From contig OW799237.1 in the NCBI GenBank assembly GCA_941918925.1, positions 52,812,997-52,876,996 on the forward strand: a DNA stretch of 64,000 nt, written 5' to 3'. Below, one piece after another: positions 44,513-55,515 of the stretch. The notes under the pieces were generated by a model, which saw only the letters and a program-made list of their open reading frames with translations, was not told where the DNA came from and ran no database searches. A program made the position numbers and the translations under genes. The stretch comes from Phyto melanocephala (lineage: Eukaryota > Arthropoda > Insecta > Diptera > Rhinophoridae). Numbering within the stretch: the first letter of the stretch is position 1; the number at the start of each line of letters is the position of its first letter.

Positions 44513-47500
44513 CCCATAACCGAGGGCCCCACAATCTCCATATCAGTTATGCAGCAGAAAAATAGCAACCTTACTGCTTGTGGGTATATCAATGGTCGAA
44601 GGCATATTTTTACCATAGACACAGGAGCATCGCAGTCTATTATCAGGCCCGATTTAGTAAAGAAAACAATCGAACCGTTATGTGGTGTAAGTCTGCGAAC
44701 AGCTACTGGGGAGCCTGCTACTGTCTATGGTAAAATAAACGTAAATGTAACTATTGCCAGCATAAGTGTCAATCATGTATTCATCGTTGCCGATATTGTG
44801 GACGAAGTAATCATCGGTGCAGATTTTATAATTAGTCATGGCATTAATCTGCATATGGGGCAGAAGGTAATGATTTGGAGAAATGTTGAAATACCCCTAG
44901 ATGTTAGTTATAAAAATAAGGTGCATGTAAGGAAACTAGTTGCTACAGAATATGAGAAAATACCACCACAGCCAGAAAGTGTAGTATGGGCGCGTATAGA
45001 GGGAGATTGTGTGGACAACCGGTTGTGGGTGGTAGAACAAACAGATATAAAAAGTGACTTAATAACAGCAAAAGCCCTTGTCAAAACCAGCAATGACGGA
45101 AGAGTTTCTGTAAGAGTGCTTAACCTTTCCGCCTGTGAAAAAGTCGTCAAGCCAAAATCCGAATTAGGTCAATGTGCTAAAGCTGAGGCAATAATTAACT
45201 GCGAAATGTAATCGGGTCCTGTCAGTATGTCAAACAAAGAGCAGGAGATGCTAGCCGAATACAGAAGTGGGTTAAAGGATTATCGCCGTCCGATAGGAAT
45301 AAAGCAAAACAGCTACTCAGAAAACATGCATCCATCTTCGCTCTGAAAGGTCAACATCAAGGTAGAACACCACTTGTGAAACATCAGATAAATACCGGCG
45401 ATGCAAGGCCTATAAAACAAGCTCCTAGAAGTATTCCTCTAGCGAAACGTAATGAAGTCAAAGAGCTTGTCAATGAAATGGAGCAGAGTGGAGTAATATA
45501 ACCTTCTTCAAGTCCTTGGAGCTCACCGGTAGTTTTGGTTAAAAAGAAAGATGGCAGCACAAGATTTTGCGTCGATTATAGAAAACTGAATGACGTCACT
45601 AAGAAGGACAGTTATCCACTACCAAGGATAGATGACACTCTGGACACGCTAGCTGAAACAAAATGGTTCTCCACATTAGACCTGCAAAGTGGTTATTGGC
45701 AAGTAGAAATATCTGATAGAGATAAGGAGAAAACAGCTTTTAGTGCAAGTGACGGGCTCTGGAAATTTAACGTGATGCCATTTGGACTATGCAACGCTCC
45801 AGTCACATTCCAGCGATTAATAGAACGCGTATTAAGGGGACTTCATTGGAAGACATGCCTGGTGTATCTTGATGACATAATTGTCATGGGTAAAAGTTTT
45901 GACGATCACCTGAAAAATCTAGAAGAAGTTCTTAAACGAATATCAGTGGCTGGACTTAAATTAAGCGCAAAAAAATGTGCATTGTTCCAAAAAGAGGTTA
46001 AATACTTGGGGCATTGAGTCGCAGAGGATGGTATATCAACTGACGAAGATAAAGTTCAAGCTGTGAAGGACTGGCCTCGCCCAAAAAATCTGCATGAGTT
46101 ACGTAGTTTTCTAGGCCTCTGTACCTACTACAGGCGTTTTGAGCCGAATTTCGCCAGTGTCGCTGCCAGTCTACATGACCTCACCAAGAAGTCACGACCA
46201 TTCTTGTGGGTTGAAGCACAAGAACAAGCATTCAAGAAGCTCAAGGAGTTGTTATGCGTAGCACCAGTTTTAGCATATCCTATCGCTGGAGAGAAATTTG
46301 TATTGGATAGCGATGCGAGTGGCAACGGGATAGGTGGTGTTCTTTTGCAGGTTGTCAATGGAACAGAAAGAGTCATAGGCTACTACAGTCGAACACTCTC
46401 GAAGCCTGAAAGAAATTATTGTGTAACACGTCGAGAGCTTCTAGCAGTTGTAGAGTGTGTAAAGCATTACCACAAATATCTGTATGAACAACACTTTGAA
46501 CTAAGAACCGATTACTCTGTACTCAGATGGTTGCTACAATTTAAACAACCGGAAGGACAGCTAGCCCGTTGGATTGAACGTCTCCAGAGCTACGATTTCA
46601 GTATTGAGAAAGGGCACTAAACATGGAAATGCAGATGCACTCTCCCGAAGACCGTGCAGATTGGAGTGCAAACATTGTGCGAAAGCTGAAGGAAAAGAAT
46701 GTGTCGTTGACGTTCGACTAACACATATAAAGACAAGTGGTGACTGGTCAGCGGCGCAAAGAAACGATCCCATACTGGCAAAAATTATGTCAGCAAAGGA
46801 GGAAGACAAAAGGCCAACCCGTAACCAAATATCAGCGGAAAGTCCACTGATGAAATCATACTGGGCGCTATGGAATAGTCTGCAGGTTATTAACGGATGC
46901 CTTTATCGCAAATGGGAAAGTACTGATGTTAAATCGACAACAAATCTGATTGTGGTGCCATCCTCTAAAGTCAAAGAGGTATTGAAGGAGCTTCATAATG
47001 GTTCAAGCGGTGGTCATCTTGGTGTAACAAAAACCATAGAGAAGATAAAGCAACGTTTCTATTGGGTTGGATACCAACAATCTGTAGCTGATTGGATAGC
47101 AAATTGCGCACAATGTATCGCAGCCAAGAGCCCAGTAAGACGGAGTCGAGGAGCGCTGCAACAGTATAATTCAGGTGCTCCCTTTGAGTGGATAGCGATG
47201 GATATAGCAGGCCCTTTTCCTGTCAGTGAGGCTGGAAACCGTTACGTTTTAGTTGTAATCGACTATTTTAGCAAATGGCCAGAGGTATACGCAGTACCAA
47301 ACCAAGAAGCTAAAACTGTCGTAAACGCATTTGTGAACAACTCGGTGTGCCGCTATGGAGTTCCGCTGGAGCTACATTCTGATCAGGGAAGAAATTTTGA
47401 ATCCGCGATATTCTAGGAAATGTGCGAACTATACGGTATCCGAAAAACGAGGACTACGCCACTGCATCCACAATCTGACGGCATGGTCGAGAGATTTAAC

Positions 47501-48060
47501 CGCACGTTGGAGGAACACTTGAGGAAAGTGGTTAGTGCACACCAAAGGGAATGGGATGAGCACATACCAAAATTTCTGTTGGCATACAGGTCAGCCGTTC
47601 ATGACTCTACCTCCCGAACACCTGCAAAAATTTAGTTTGGAACCGAGCTGAAACTGCCAGGTGATCTAGAATTCGGTATTAATCCCTCGACAATAAATGA
47701 GCACGAAGAAGATAATTCAAGGGGACAAAAAGATTTAGACGAAATTCATGAATTCGTTCGTGGTCGAATAAAAATGACCAGCGACAAGATGAAGGCCAGA
47801 TATGACAGAGCAGCAAATTCTGAAGGCTTTAACGAGGGTCAGCTAGTTCTACTATATAACCCACAACGGAAAAAAGGACTGTCTCCTAAACTGCAAACTC
47901 ACTGGGATGAACCGTATAAGGTGATAAAAAGAATAAATGATGTTGTATATAGAATACAGAAGTACAATAGCCCAAGATCAAAGATAAAAGTGGTTCATCT
48001 CGAGCGCCTCGCTAAGCACGGCAAAAGTGAATTTGTGCCTATTCGGGACGAACAGACTTA
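44513..48060 (+). pseudogene. Gypsy B pol: protease, RT, RNase H, integrase, with many breaks
   Basis: The protease (FTIDTGASQSI) ends at TAA 45209. A 4-nt loss near 45261 breaks the linker. The reverse transcriptase (YLDDII) lies at 45535-46017 and ends at the same TGA as A and C. RNase H (VLDSDASGNGIGGVL) is at 46063-46620. A 4-nt deletion at the RNase H/integrase junction (near 46605) is shared with C. Integrase follows with the HHCC zinc region, MDIAGPFP, HSDQGRNFES and GMVERFNRTLEEHL. TAG at 47414 (CAG in C) and TAG near 47633 interrupt it. The C-terminal domain (47774-48061, QLVLLYNPQRKKGLSP) is open to the final TAA. B keeps a segment (CLYRKWESTDVKSTT) deleted in copies 1 and C. Confidence 0.93.
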
Positions 48061-48072
48061 AGCGGGCGGTAG

Positions 48073-48587
48073 TGTTACAGATTTATTTTTAAATAGCTTA
48101 ATTTACATTATAATTTATTTTAGTTGTAGTAGTTTAAGTTACTGTAGTTTATTTGTATTAGTTTATTTAGCTGGTTGTTCGAACATGATGTTTCTTATTA
48201 TGTGTAGCATACTTTTAGGCACTTCTATTATTCCTGCATATTACTTAACGTCTTAATTTAAATTTAACGGTTTTCGAATGTACTAGAATGTACATACGAG
48301 AACTTTGTCGAATGTTGCCGAACACCACTATGTTACTATAAATAGCCGAACAACACAGCTAACATTATCAGTATTACAATAGAGCTTGTTAAGTGTGTGT
48401 CAAAGTGAGTTTGACAATAAAGGTGTATAACAATAAGTAAAGTGATATAAAAGCAATATAAGTGTGTTTAAATAAATAAAGTGCTCGAAGTTTTTAACGA
48501 ATTTCAACTGTTTTTAATTGCAATAAAAGAACTCAAAGGTTATTTAAAGGAAATAATCCAACGTTTATAAAAGGTATAAACGTAACA
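48073..48587 (+). repeat. Intact gypsy LTR shared by copies B and C
   Basis: This 515-bp LTR starts TGTTACAG and ends GTAACA. It follows the pol stop and purine-rich AAGCGGGCGGTAG of copy B and precedes the primer-binding site of copy C. It is the uninterrupted reference that shows where the P-like transposon inserted in copy 1. Confidence 0.95.
48337..48344 (+). promoter_or_regulatory. TATA-box candidate in gypsy LTR
   Basis: TATAAATA lies in mid-LTR and is conserved at the matching places near 12177 and 53542. AATAAA signals follow at about 48470 and 48522, consistent with a U3-R-U5 order. Activity is inferred only. Confidence 0.5.
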
Positions 48588-48589
48588 AT

Positions 48590-48606
48590 TGGTGTCAGAA
48601 GTGAAA
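48590..48606 (+). other. Gypsy C primer-binding site
   Basis: TGGTGTCAGAAGTGAAA begins two bases after the LTR end. TGG complements the CCA end of a tRNA. From memory the 3' end of insect tRNA-Leu is complementary to TGTCAGAAGTG, so leucine tRNA is the likely primer. This needs checking against a tRNA set. Confidence 0.7.
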
Positions 48607-48641
48607 TTGCATAAAAAAAATAATAATAATAAAAAGCAGAC

Positions 48642-50068
48642 ATGAAATTTGAGGAACTTAAAGTCGAACAACTCAAAAAGGAATTGAGTAAGCTGCCATT
48701 GTTGACAACAGGTAATAAAGTAGAATTGCAAAAGAGACTTCTAGATTATTTTAAGCGGCGTAATATTGACATTGAGGGTTACGAGTTTGACGAAAAAAAA
48801 GAAATGGAAGTTTTCACTCGTGCAACCACAAACAACATGGATTTGAGTACAATGCTTGCTGCTATGATGGAAAAGATGGAAATAAAATTCCAGGAAGTTC
48901 AAGAAAATTCTAAAGCCAGTAACGAAAAATTATTAGCCGAAGTTCAAGAATCTTCTAGAGCTAATAATGAAAAATTATTAGCCGAAGTTCAAGAATCTTC
49001 TAGAGCTAATAATGAAAAATTATTAGCCAAAGTTCAAGAATCTTCTAGAGCTAATAATGAAAAATTAGTAGCTGAAGTTAAAGAAGAAGTGCAAGAAACA
49101 GCTAGAGCTACGAACGAGAAACTTCAGGAAAATTCTGAAGCAGTGAACAACAGAGTCGATTGCATTGAAAAACAAGTTAAAGACGTTAACGAAAAATTGC
49201 AGTTACAAGTAAAAATGTTGATGAAAAATTGCAATTACAAGACGAAAAATTTAAGAATTTTGAAATAAAAATTAACGATCTTCAATGTCACGAGGGACCA
49301 GTGCGGATAATTCCACAAATATCGAGTACTACTTTTGACGGTAGTGCACCATTTAATGTCTTTAAATTTCAGTTTAAGACAGTTGCCAATAGAGATATGT
49401 GGAACAATGAAGAAAAGGCTATAGAGTTGATTTTGGCATTAAAAGGCAACGCAGCACAAGTTCTAGAAAGTATACCTATTGGCTGCAGAGAAAACTACGA
49501 TTACATAATGGTGGCGCTACAACGTAAGTATGGCGGCGAGCACAAACGAGATATATACCGAATGGAATTGCGAGGCAGAATCCAGAAAGCTAACGAGTCA
49601 ATACAAGATTTCGCAACGGAGATCGAGCGTTTGGTGCAGCTGACATATCCAGGTGAAAATCACCCATTTTTGGATCAGTTTAAAATTGAAACGTTTGTTA
49701 ATGGAATACGTGATCCAAAAATAAAGCACGCGGTGTTTGGCACGCATAAATCGACGTTTGCAGAAACAGTTTCATATGCACTAACACAGGAAACTGCAAA
49801 ATTGCTTTCTAAGCCGCAGATATACAAGGTGCGAAATCTTGAAATTTTTACAGAAATGGAAAGAGATGAAGTAAGCGATTCAATGGCTCGTATACAGGCG
49901 TTAGAGGAAAAGCAAGGCAAAGGCAGAGCCAAATGCTATAATTGTGGTAAAAGTGGACATTTTCAACGAAATTGCAAAGCACCAAGGAAGCGGGCTAGAT
50001 CTGTTTCGCCACCTGGAAACAGCAAACGGGCAAACACGAAATCATCAAATGAGTCACCGTTAAACTAA
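48642..50068 (+). pseudogene. Gypsy C gag with SAP-like domain, coiled-coil repeats and CCHC knuckle
   Basis: Frame 48642-49268 begins with LKVEQLKKELSKLPLLTTGN (then KVELQKRLLDYF), a SAP-type helix-extended-helix DNA-binding motif. It is followed by about four tandem copies of a 15-residue unit (EVQESSRANNEKLLA) forming a coiled coil. A one-base shift near 49200-49240, inside a repeated GAAAAATTGCA unit, moves the reading to frame 49229-50068. That frame holds the capsid-like region (STTFDGSAPFNVFKFQFKTV; LILALKGNAAQVLESI; LQRKYGGEHKRDIYRMELR) and a zinc knuckle CYNCGKSGHFQRNC near 49935. A basic tail ends at TAA 50066. Copies A and B lack all of it. Confidence 0.9.
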
Positions 50069-50070
50069 AA

Positions 50071-53000
50071 CGAGCTAGCACTACGGGGCAAGAGCTAGCT
50101 CCCATAACCGAGGGCCCCACAATCTCCATATCAGTTATGCAGCAGAAAAATAGCAACCTTACTGCTTGTGGGTATATCAATGGTCGAAGGCATATTTTTA
50201 CCATAGACACAGGAGCATCGCAGTCTATTATCAGGCCCGATTTAGTAAAGAAAACAATCGAACCGTTATGTGGTGTAAGTCTGCGAACAGCTACTGGGGA
50301 GCCTGCTACTGTCTATGGTAAAATAAACGTAAATGTAACTATTGCCAGCATAAGTGTCAATCATGTATTCATCGTTGCCGATATTGTGGACGAAGAAATC
50401 ATCGGTGCAGATTTTATAATTAGTCATGGCATTAATCTGCATATGGGGCAGAAGGTAATGATTTGGAGAAATGTTGAAATACCCCTAGATGTTAGTTATA
50501 AAAATAAGGTGCATGTAAGGAAACTAGTTGCTACAGAATATGAGAAAATACCACCACAGCCAGAAAGTGTAGTATGGGCGCGTATAGAGGGAGATTGTGT
50601 GGACAACCGGTTGTGGGTGGTAGAACAAACAGATATAAAAAGTGACTTAATAACAGCAAAAGCCTTTGTCAAAACCAGCAATGACGGAAGAGTTTCTGTA
50701 AGAGTGCTTAACCTTTCCGCCTGTGAAAAAGTCGTCAAGCCAAAATCCGAATTAGGTCAATGTGCTAAAGCTGAGGCAATAATTAACTGCGAAATGTAAT
50801 CGGGTCCTGTCAGTATGTCAAACAAAGAGCAGGAGATGCTAGCCGAATACGTACAGAAGTGGGTTAAAGGATTATCGCCGTCCGATAGGAATAAAGCAAA
50901 ACAGCTACTCAGAAAACATGCATCCATCTTCGCTCTGAAAGGTCAACATCAAGGTAGAACACCACTTGTGAAACATCAGATAAATACCGGCGATGCAAGG
51001 CCTATAAAACAAGCTCCTAGAAGTATTCCTCTAGCGAAACGTAATGAAGTCAAAGAGCTTGTCAATGAAATGGAGCAGAGTGGAGTAATATAACCTTCTT
51101 CAAGTCCTTGGAGCTCACCGGTAGTTTTGGTTAAAAAGAAAGATGGCAGCACAAGATTTTGCGTCGACTATAGAAAACTGAATGACGTCACTAAGAAGGA
51201 CAGTTATCCACTACCAAGGATAGATGACACTCTGGACACGCTAGCTGAAACAAAATGGTTCTCCACATTAGACCTGCAAAGTGGTTATTGGCAAGTAGAA
51301 ATATCTGATAGAGATAAGGAGAAAACAGCTTTTAGTGCAAGTGACGGGCTGTGGAAATTTAACGTGATGCCATTTGGACTATGCAACGCTCCAGTCACAT
51401 TCGAGCGATTAATGGAACGTGTATTAAGGGGACTTCATTGGAAGACATGCCTGGTGTATCTTGATGACATAATTGTCATGGGTAAAAGTTTTGACGATCA
51501 CCTGAAAAATCTAGAAGAAGTTCTTAAACGAATATCAGTGGCTGGACTTAAATTAAGCGCAAAAAAATGTGCATTGTTCCAAAAAGAGGTTAAATACTTG
51601 GGGCATTGAGTCGCAGAGGATGGTATATCAACTGACGAAGATAAAGTTCAAGCTGTGAAGGACTGGCCTCGCCCGAAAAATCTGCATGAGTTACGTAGTT
51701 TTCTAGGCCTCTGTACCTACTACAGGCGTTTTGAGCCGAATTTCGCCAGTGTCGCTGCCAGTCTACATGACCTCACCAAGAAGTCACGACCATTCTTGTG
51801 GGTTGAAGCACAAGAACAAGCATTCAAGAAGCTCAAGGAGTTGTTATGCGTAGCACCAGGTTTGGCATATCCTATCGCTGGAGAAAAAATTGTATTGGAT
51901 AGCGATGCGAGTGGCTACGGGATAGGTGGTGTTCTTTCGCAGGTTGTCAATGGAACAGAAAGAGTCATAGGCTACTACAGTCGAACACTCTCGAAGCCTG
52001 AAAGAAATTATTGTGTAACACGTCGAGGGCTTCTAGCAGTTGTAGAGTGTGTAAAGCATTACCACAAATATCTGTATGGACAACACTTTGAACTAAGAAC
52101 CGATTACTCTGCACTCAGATGGTTGCTACAATTTAAACAACCGGAAGGACAGCTAGCCCGTTGGATTGAACGTCTCCAGAGCTACGATTTCAGTATTGAG
52201 AAAGGGCACTAAACATGGAAATGCAGATGCACGGAAGACCGTGCAGATTGGAGTGCAAACATTGTGCGAAAGCTGAAGGAAAAGAATGTGTCGTTGACGT
52301 TCGACTAACACATATAGAGACAAGTGGTGACTGGTCAGCGGCGCAAAGAAACGATCCCATACTGGCAAAAATTATGTCAGCAAAGGAGGAAGACAAAAGG
52401 CCAACCCGTAACCAAATATCAGCGGAAAGTCCACTGATGAAATCATACTTGGCGCTATGGAATAGTCTGCAGGTTATTAACGGATTAACGGATCTGATTG
52501 TGGTGCCATGCTCTAAAGTCAAAGAGGTATTGAAGGAGTTTCATAATGGTTCAAATGGTGGACATCTTGGTGTAACAAAAACCATAGAGAAGATAAAGCA
52601 ACGTTTCTATTGGGTTGGATGCCAACAATCTGTAGCTGATTGGATAGCAAATTGCGCACAATGTATCGCAGCCAAGAGCCCGGTAAGACGGAGTCGAGGA
52701 GCGCTGCAACAGTACAATTCAGGTGCTCCCTTTAAGCGGATAGCGATGGATATAGCAGGCCCTTTTCCTGTCAGTGAGGCTGGAAACCGTTACGTTTTAG
52801 TTGTAATCGACTATTTTAGCAAATGGCCAGAGGTATACGCAATACCAAACCAAGAAGCTAAAACTGTCGTAAACGCATTTGTGAACAACTGGGTGTGCCG
52901 CTATGGAGTTCCGCTGGAGCTACATTCTGATCAGGGAAGAAATTTTGAATCTGCGATATTCCAGGAAATGTGCGAACTATACGGTATCCGAAAAACGAGG

Positions 53001-53403
53001 ACTACGCCACTGCATCCACAATCTGACGGCATGGTCGAGAGATTTAACCGCACGTTGGAGGAACACTTGAGGAAAGTGGTCAGTGCACACCAAAGGGAAT
53101 GGGATGAGCACATACCAAAATTTCTGTTGGCATACAGGTCAGCCGTTCATGACTCTACCTCCCGAACACCTGCAAAAATTTAGTTTGGAACCGAGCTGAA
53201 ACTCCCAGGTGATCTAGAATTCGGTATTAATAACTCGACAATAGATGAGCACGAAGAAGACACTTCAAGGAGACAAAACGATCTCGACGAAATTCATGAA
53301 TTCGTTCGTGGCCGAATAAAACTGACCAGCGACAAGATGAAGGCCAGATATGACAGAGCAGCAAATTCTGAAGGCTTTAATGAGGGTCAGCTAGTCAGCT
53401 AGC
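50071..53403 (+). pseudogene. Gypsy C pol: protease to integrase, with shared stops and 3' deletion
   Basis: Frame 1 runs from the post-gag leader (50098) with the protease FTIDTGASQSI, TAA at 50797, a linker, TAA at 51091, reverse transcriptase with YLDDII, TGA at 51607, and RNase H (VLDSDASGYGIGGVL) to 52212. A 4-nt loss relative to copy 1 and a 5-nt loss in GATGCACTCTCCCGA break the link to integrase, which is open from 52215 to 53183 with the zinc region, MDIAGPFP, HSDQGRNFES and MVERFNRTLEEHL. So all three DDE residues are present. It stops at TAG 53181 and is cut near 53400. The RNase H active-site region has TRRGLL where copy B has TRRELL, so the usual glutamate is lost. Confidence 0.93.
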
Positions 53404-53795
53404 TATGTGTAGCATACTTTTAGGCACTTCTATTATTCCTGCATATTACTTAACGTCTTAATTTAAATTTTACGGTTTTCGAATGTACTAGAATGTACAT
53501 ACGAGAACTTTGTCGAATGTTACCGAACACCACTATGTTACTATAAATAGCCGAACAACACAGCTAACATGATCAGTATTACAATAGAGCTTGTTAAGTG
53601 TGTGTCAAAGTGAGTTTGACAATAAAGGTGTATACCAATAAGTAAAGTGATAAAAAAGCAATATCTAAGTGTGTTTAAATAAATAAAGTGTTCTAAGTTT
53701 TATAACGAATTTCAACTGTTTTTAATTGCAATAAAAGAACTCAATGGGTATTTAAAGGAAATAATCCAACATTTATAAAAGGTATAAACGTAACA
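53404..53795 (+). repeat. Gypsy C 3' LTR (5' part deleted)
   Basis: It matches 48199-48587 from TATGTGTAGCATAC to GTAACA. The first 126 bp of the LTR are missing. It is followed within two bases by a TCTATATATATAAAAG Helitron-like 5' end. Confidence 0.92.
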
Positions 53796-53797
53796 AT

Positions 53798-53816
53798 CTA
53801 TATATATAAAAGTGAA

Positions 53817-53859
<43 letters not shown>

Positions 53860-54679
53860 GCTATAGACTCTGAAACTGTAAAACCGATCGGGCTTAAACT
53901 TTGGTAAGTTGTTGTACACATACCGGGGAGTGTTTATGGATGAAAAAAGTGGGCGGGGCCACGCCCATAAAAAATTAGTTATCAGTTTTAGCTACTTGCA
54001 CTTGACCGATTTTTCTGAAACTTTGCACACATATCGAGCTGTCATGACTAAATAATTTTGTAATAAGAAAAGTGGGCGGGGCCACGCCCCTAAAAAAGTT
54101 TTAATTTTGAGGTACTTGCACTCGACCGATTTTTCTGAAACTTTGCACACATACTAAGCTGTCATAACCATATAATTTCGTGAATAGAAAGTGGGCTGGG
54201 CCACGCCCATAAAAAAAGGTTTTAATTTTGAGGTACTTGCACTTGATCGATTTTTCTGAAACTTTGCACACATATCGAGCTGTCATGACTAAATAATTTC
54301 GTGGTTAGAAAAGTGGGCAGTGCCACGCCCATAAAAAATAGGTATCATTTTGAGGTTCTTGCACTGGACCAATTATTCTGAAACTTTGCACACATATTGA
54401 GCTATTATGACTTTACAATTTCGTGATTAGAAAAGTGGGCAGGGCCACGCCCATAAAAACAATTATAATTTTGTGATACTTGCACTGGTCCGATTCTTCT
54501 GAAACTTTGCACACATATTGAGCTGTTATGACTTTACAATTTCGTGATTTGAAAAGTGGGCAATGCCACGCCCATAAAAAAATTATAATATTTAGGTTTT
54601 TGCACTTGATATTCAATTAAAATTCTGAATGCATTCCAATTCATTAAGGGGCGTAGCAACGCGCGCCGGGTTTGGCTAG
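53798..54679 (+). mobile_element. Helitron-like minisatellite element 5
   Basis: The start TCTATATATATAAAAGTGAA, a (GT)n run of about 37 bp, a TTAGCTATAGACTCTGAAAC leader, about six 120-bp monomers with GGGCGGGGCCACGCCC, and the tail GCAACGCGCGCCGGG ending CTAG followed by T form a complete unit. The TC start and CTAG end are Helitron hallmarks. No RepHel coding is present, so it would be non-autonomous. Confidence 0.72.
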
Positions 54680-55515
54680 TAGATATATAAAAGTGAAACT
54701 CTGTGTGTGTGTGTGTGTGTTAGCTATAGATTTCGAAACTGTAAAACCGATCAGACTTAAATTTTGGCAAGTTGTTGTACACATTCCAGGGAGTGTTTAT
54801 GGGTGGCAAAAAGTGGGCGGGGCCACGCGCATACAAAATTAGTTATCAGTTTTAGCTACTTGGACTTGACAGATTTTTCTGAAACTTTGCACACATATCG
54901 AGCGGTCATGGCTTAATAATTTCGTGATAAGAAAAGTGGGCGGGGCTACGCCCCTAAAAAGTTTTAATATTGAGGTACTTGCACTGGACCAATTTTTCAG
55001 AAACTTTGCACACATATTGGGCTGTCATGACTTTATAATTCCGTGCTTAGAAAAGTGGGCAGGGCCACGCCCATAAAAAAAGTTATAATTTTGAGGTACT
55101 TGCACTTAACCGATTTTTATAAAACTTTCCACACGTACTGAGCTGTCATGACTTTACAATTTCGTTATTAGAAAAGTGGGCAGTGCCACACCTATAAAAA
55201 AAAGGTATCATTTTGAGGCACTTGCACTGGACCGATTTTTCTGAAACTTTGCACACATATTGAGCTGTTATGACTTTAAAATTTCGTGATTAGAAAAGTG
55301 GGCAGGGCCACGCCCATAAGAAAAAATATAATTTTGCGGTACTTGCACTGGACCGATTCTTCTGAAACTTTGCACACATATTGAAAAGTGTGGACAGTGC
55401 CACGCCCATAAAAAAAAATTATAATTTTTAGGTTTTTGCACTTGATATTCAATTAAAATTCAGAATGCATTTTGATTCATTAAGGGGCATAGCAACGCGC
55501 GCCGGGCTTTTCTAG
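54680..55515 (+). mobile_element. Helitron-like minisatellite element 6
   Basis: A second unit in the same orientation starts directly at the CTAG of the previous one (ATATATAAAAGTGAAACTCT, short (GT)n), with about six monomers and the tail ending CTAG at 55512-55515. One monomer near 55380 is shortened. End-to-end insertion is typical for Helitrons. Confidence 0.72.

Larger units (their letters stand above)
38425..46132 (+). repeat. Tandem duplication, unit B
   Basis: This is the direct repeat of 30724-38424. Unlike unit A it continues without a break into the remainder of the gypsy pol after CTACTACA (AGGCGTTTTGAGCC). Differences from A include GAGCGATTAATGG to CAGCGATTAATAG in the reverse transcriptase, a 4-bp loss near 45261, a longer (AC)n run near 44390 and single-base changes. 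Confidence 0.96.
44425..48587 (+). mobile_element. Gypsy B: gag-less Ty3/gypsy element sharing its 3' LTR with gypsy C
   Basis: It consists of a remnant 5' LTR (44425-44512), pol and a full 3' LTR (48073-48587). Gag is deleted by the same TAGCT junction as in copy A. Its 3' LTR is followed by the primer-binding site and gag of copy C, so one LTR serves two elements. Confidence 0.92.
48073..53795 (+). mobile_element. Gypsy C: most complete Ty3/gypsy copy, 3' deleted
   Basis: The order is 5' LTR, primer site, gag (with a frameshift), protease, RT, RNase H, integrase, then a deletion joining AGGGTCAGCTAG (53385-53400) to position about 127 of the 3' LTR. The deletion equals about 350 bp of copy B and removes the integrase C-terminus, the polypurine tract and the U3 start. 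A 9-bp GTCAGCTAG is doubled at the joint. Confidence 0.93.

Noticed and set aside
30724..46132. Units A and B as two independent insertions
   Set aside because: They share unrelated adjacent elements, the same MITE, the same pseudogene lesions and the same junctions, so a single tandem duplication is required.
50797..51609. Interpretation of the shared stops as an alternative genetic code
   Set aside because: Both TAA and TGA are used as ordinary terminators elsewhere in the window (for example ends of gag and pol), so a nuclear code change is not supported.
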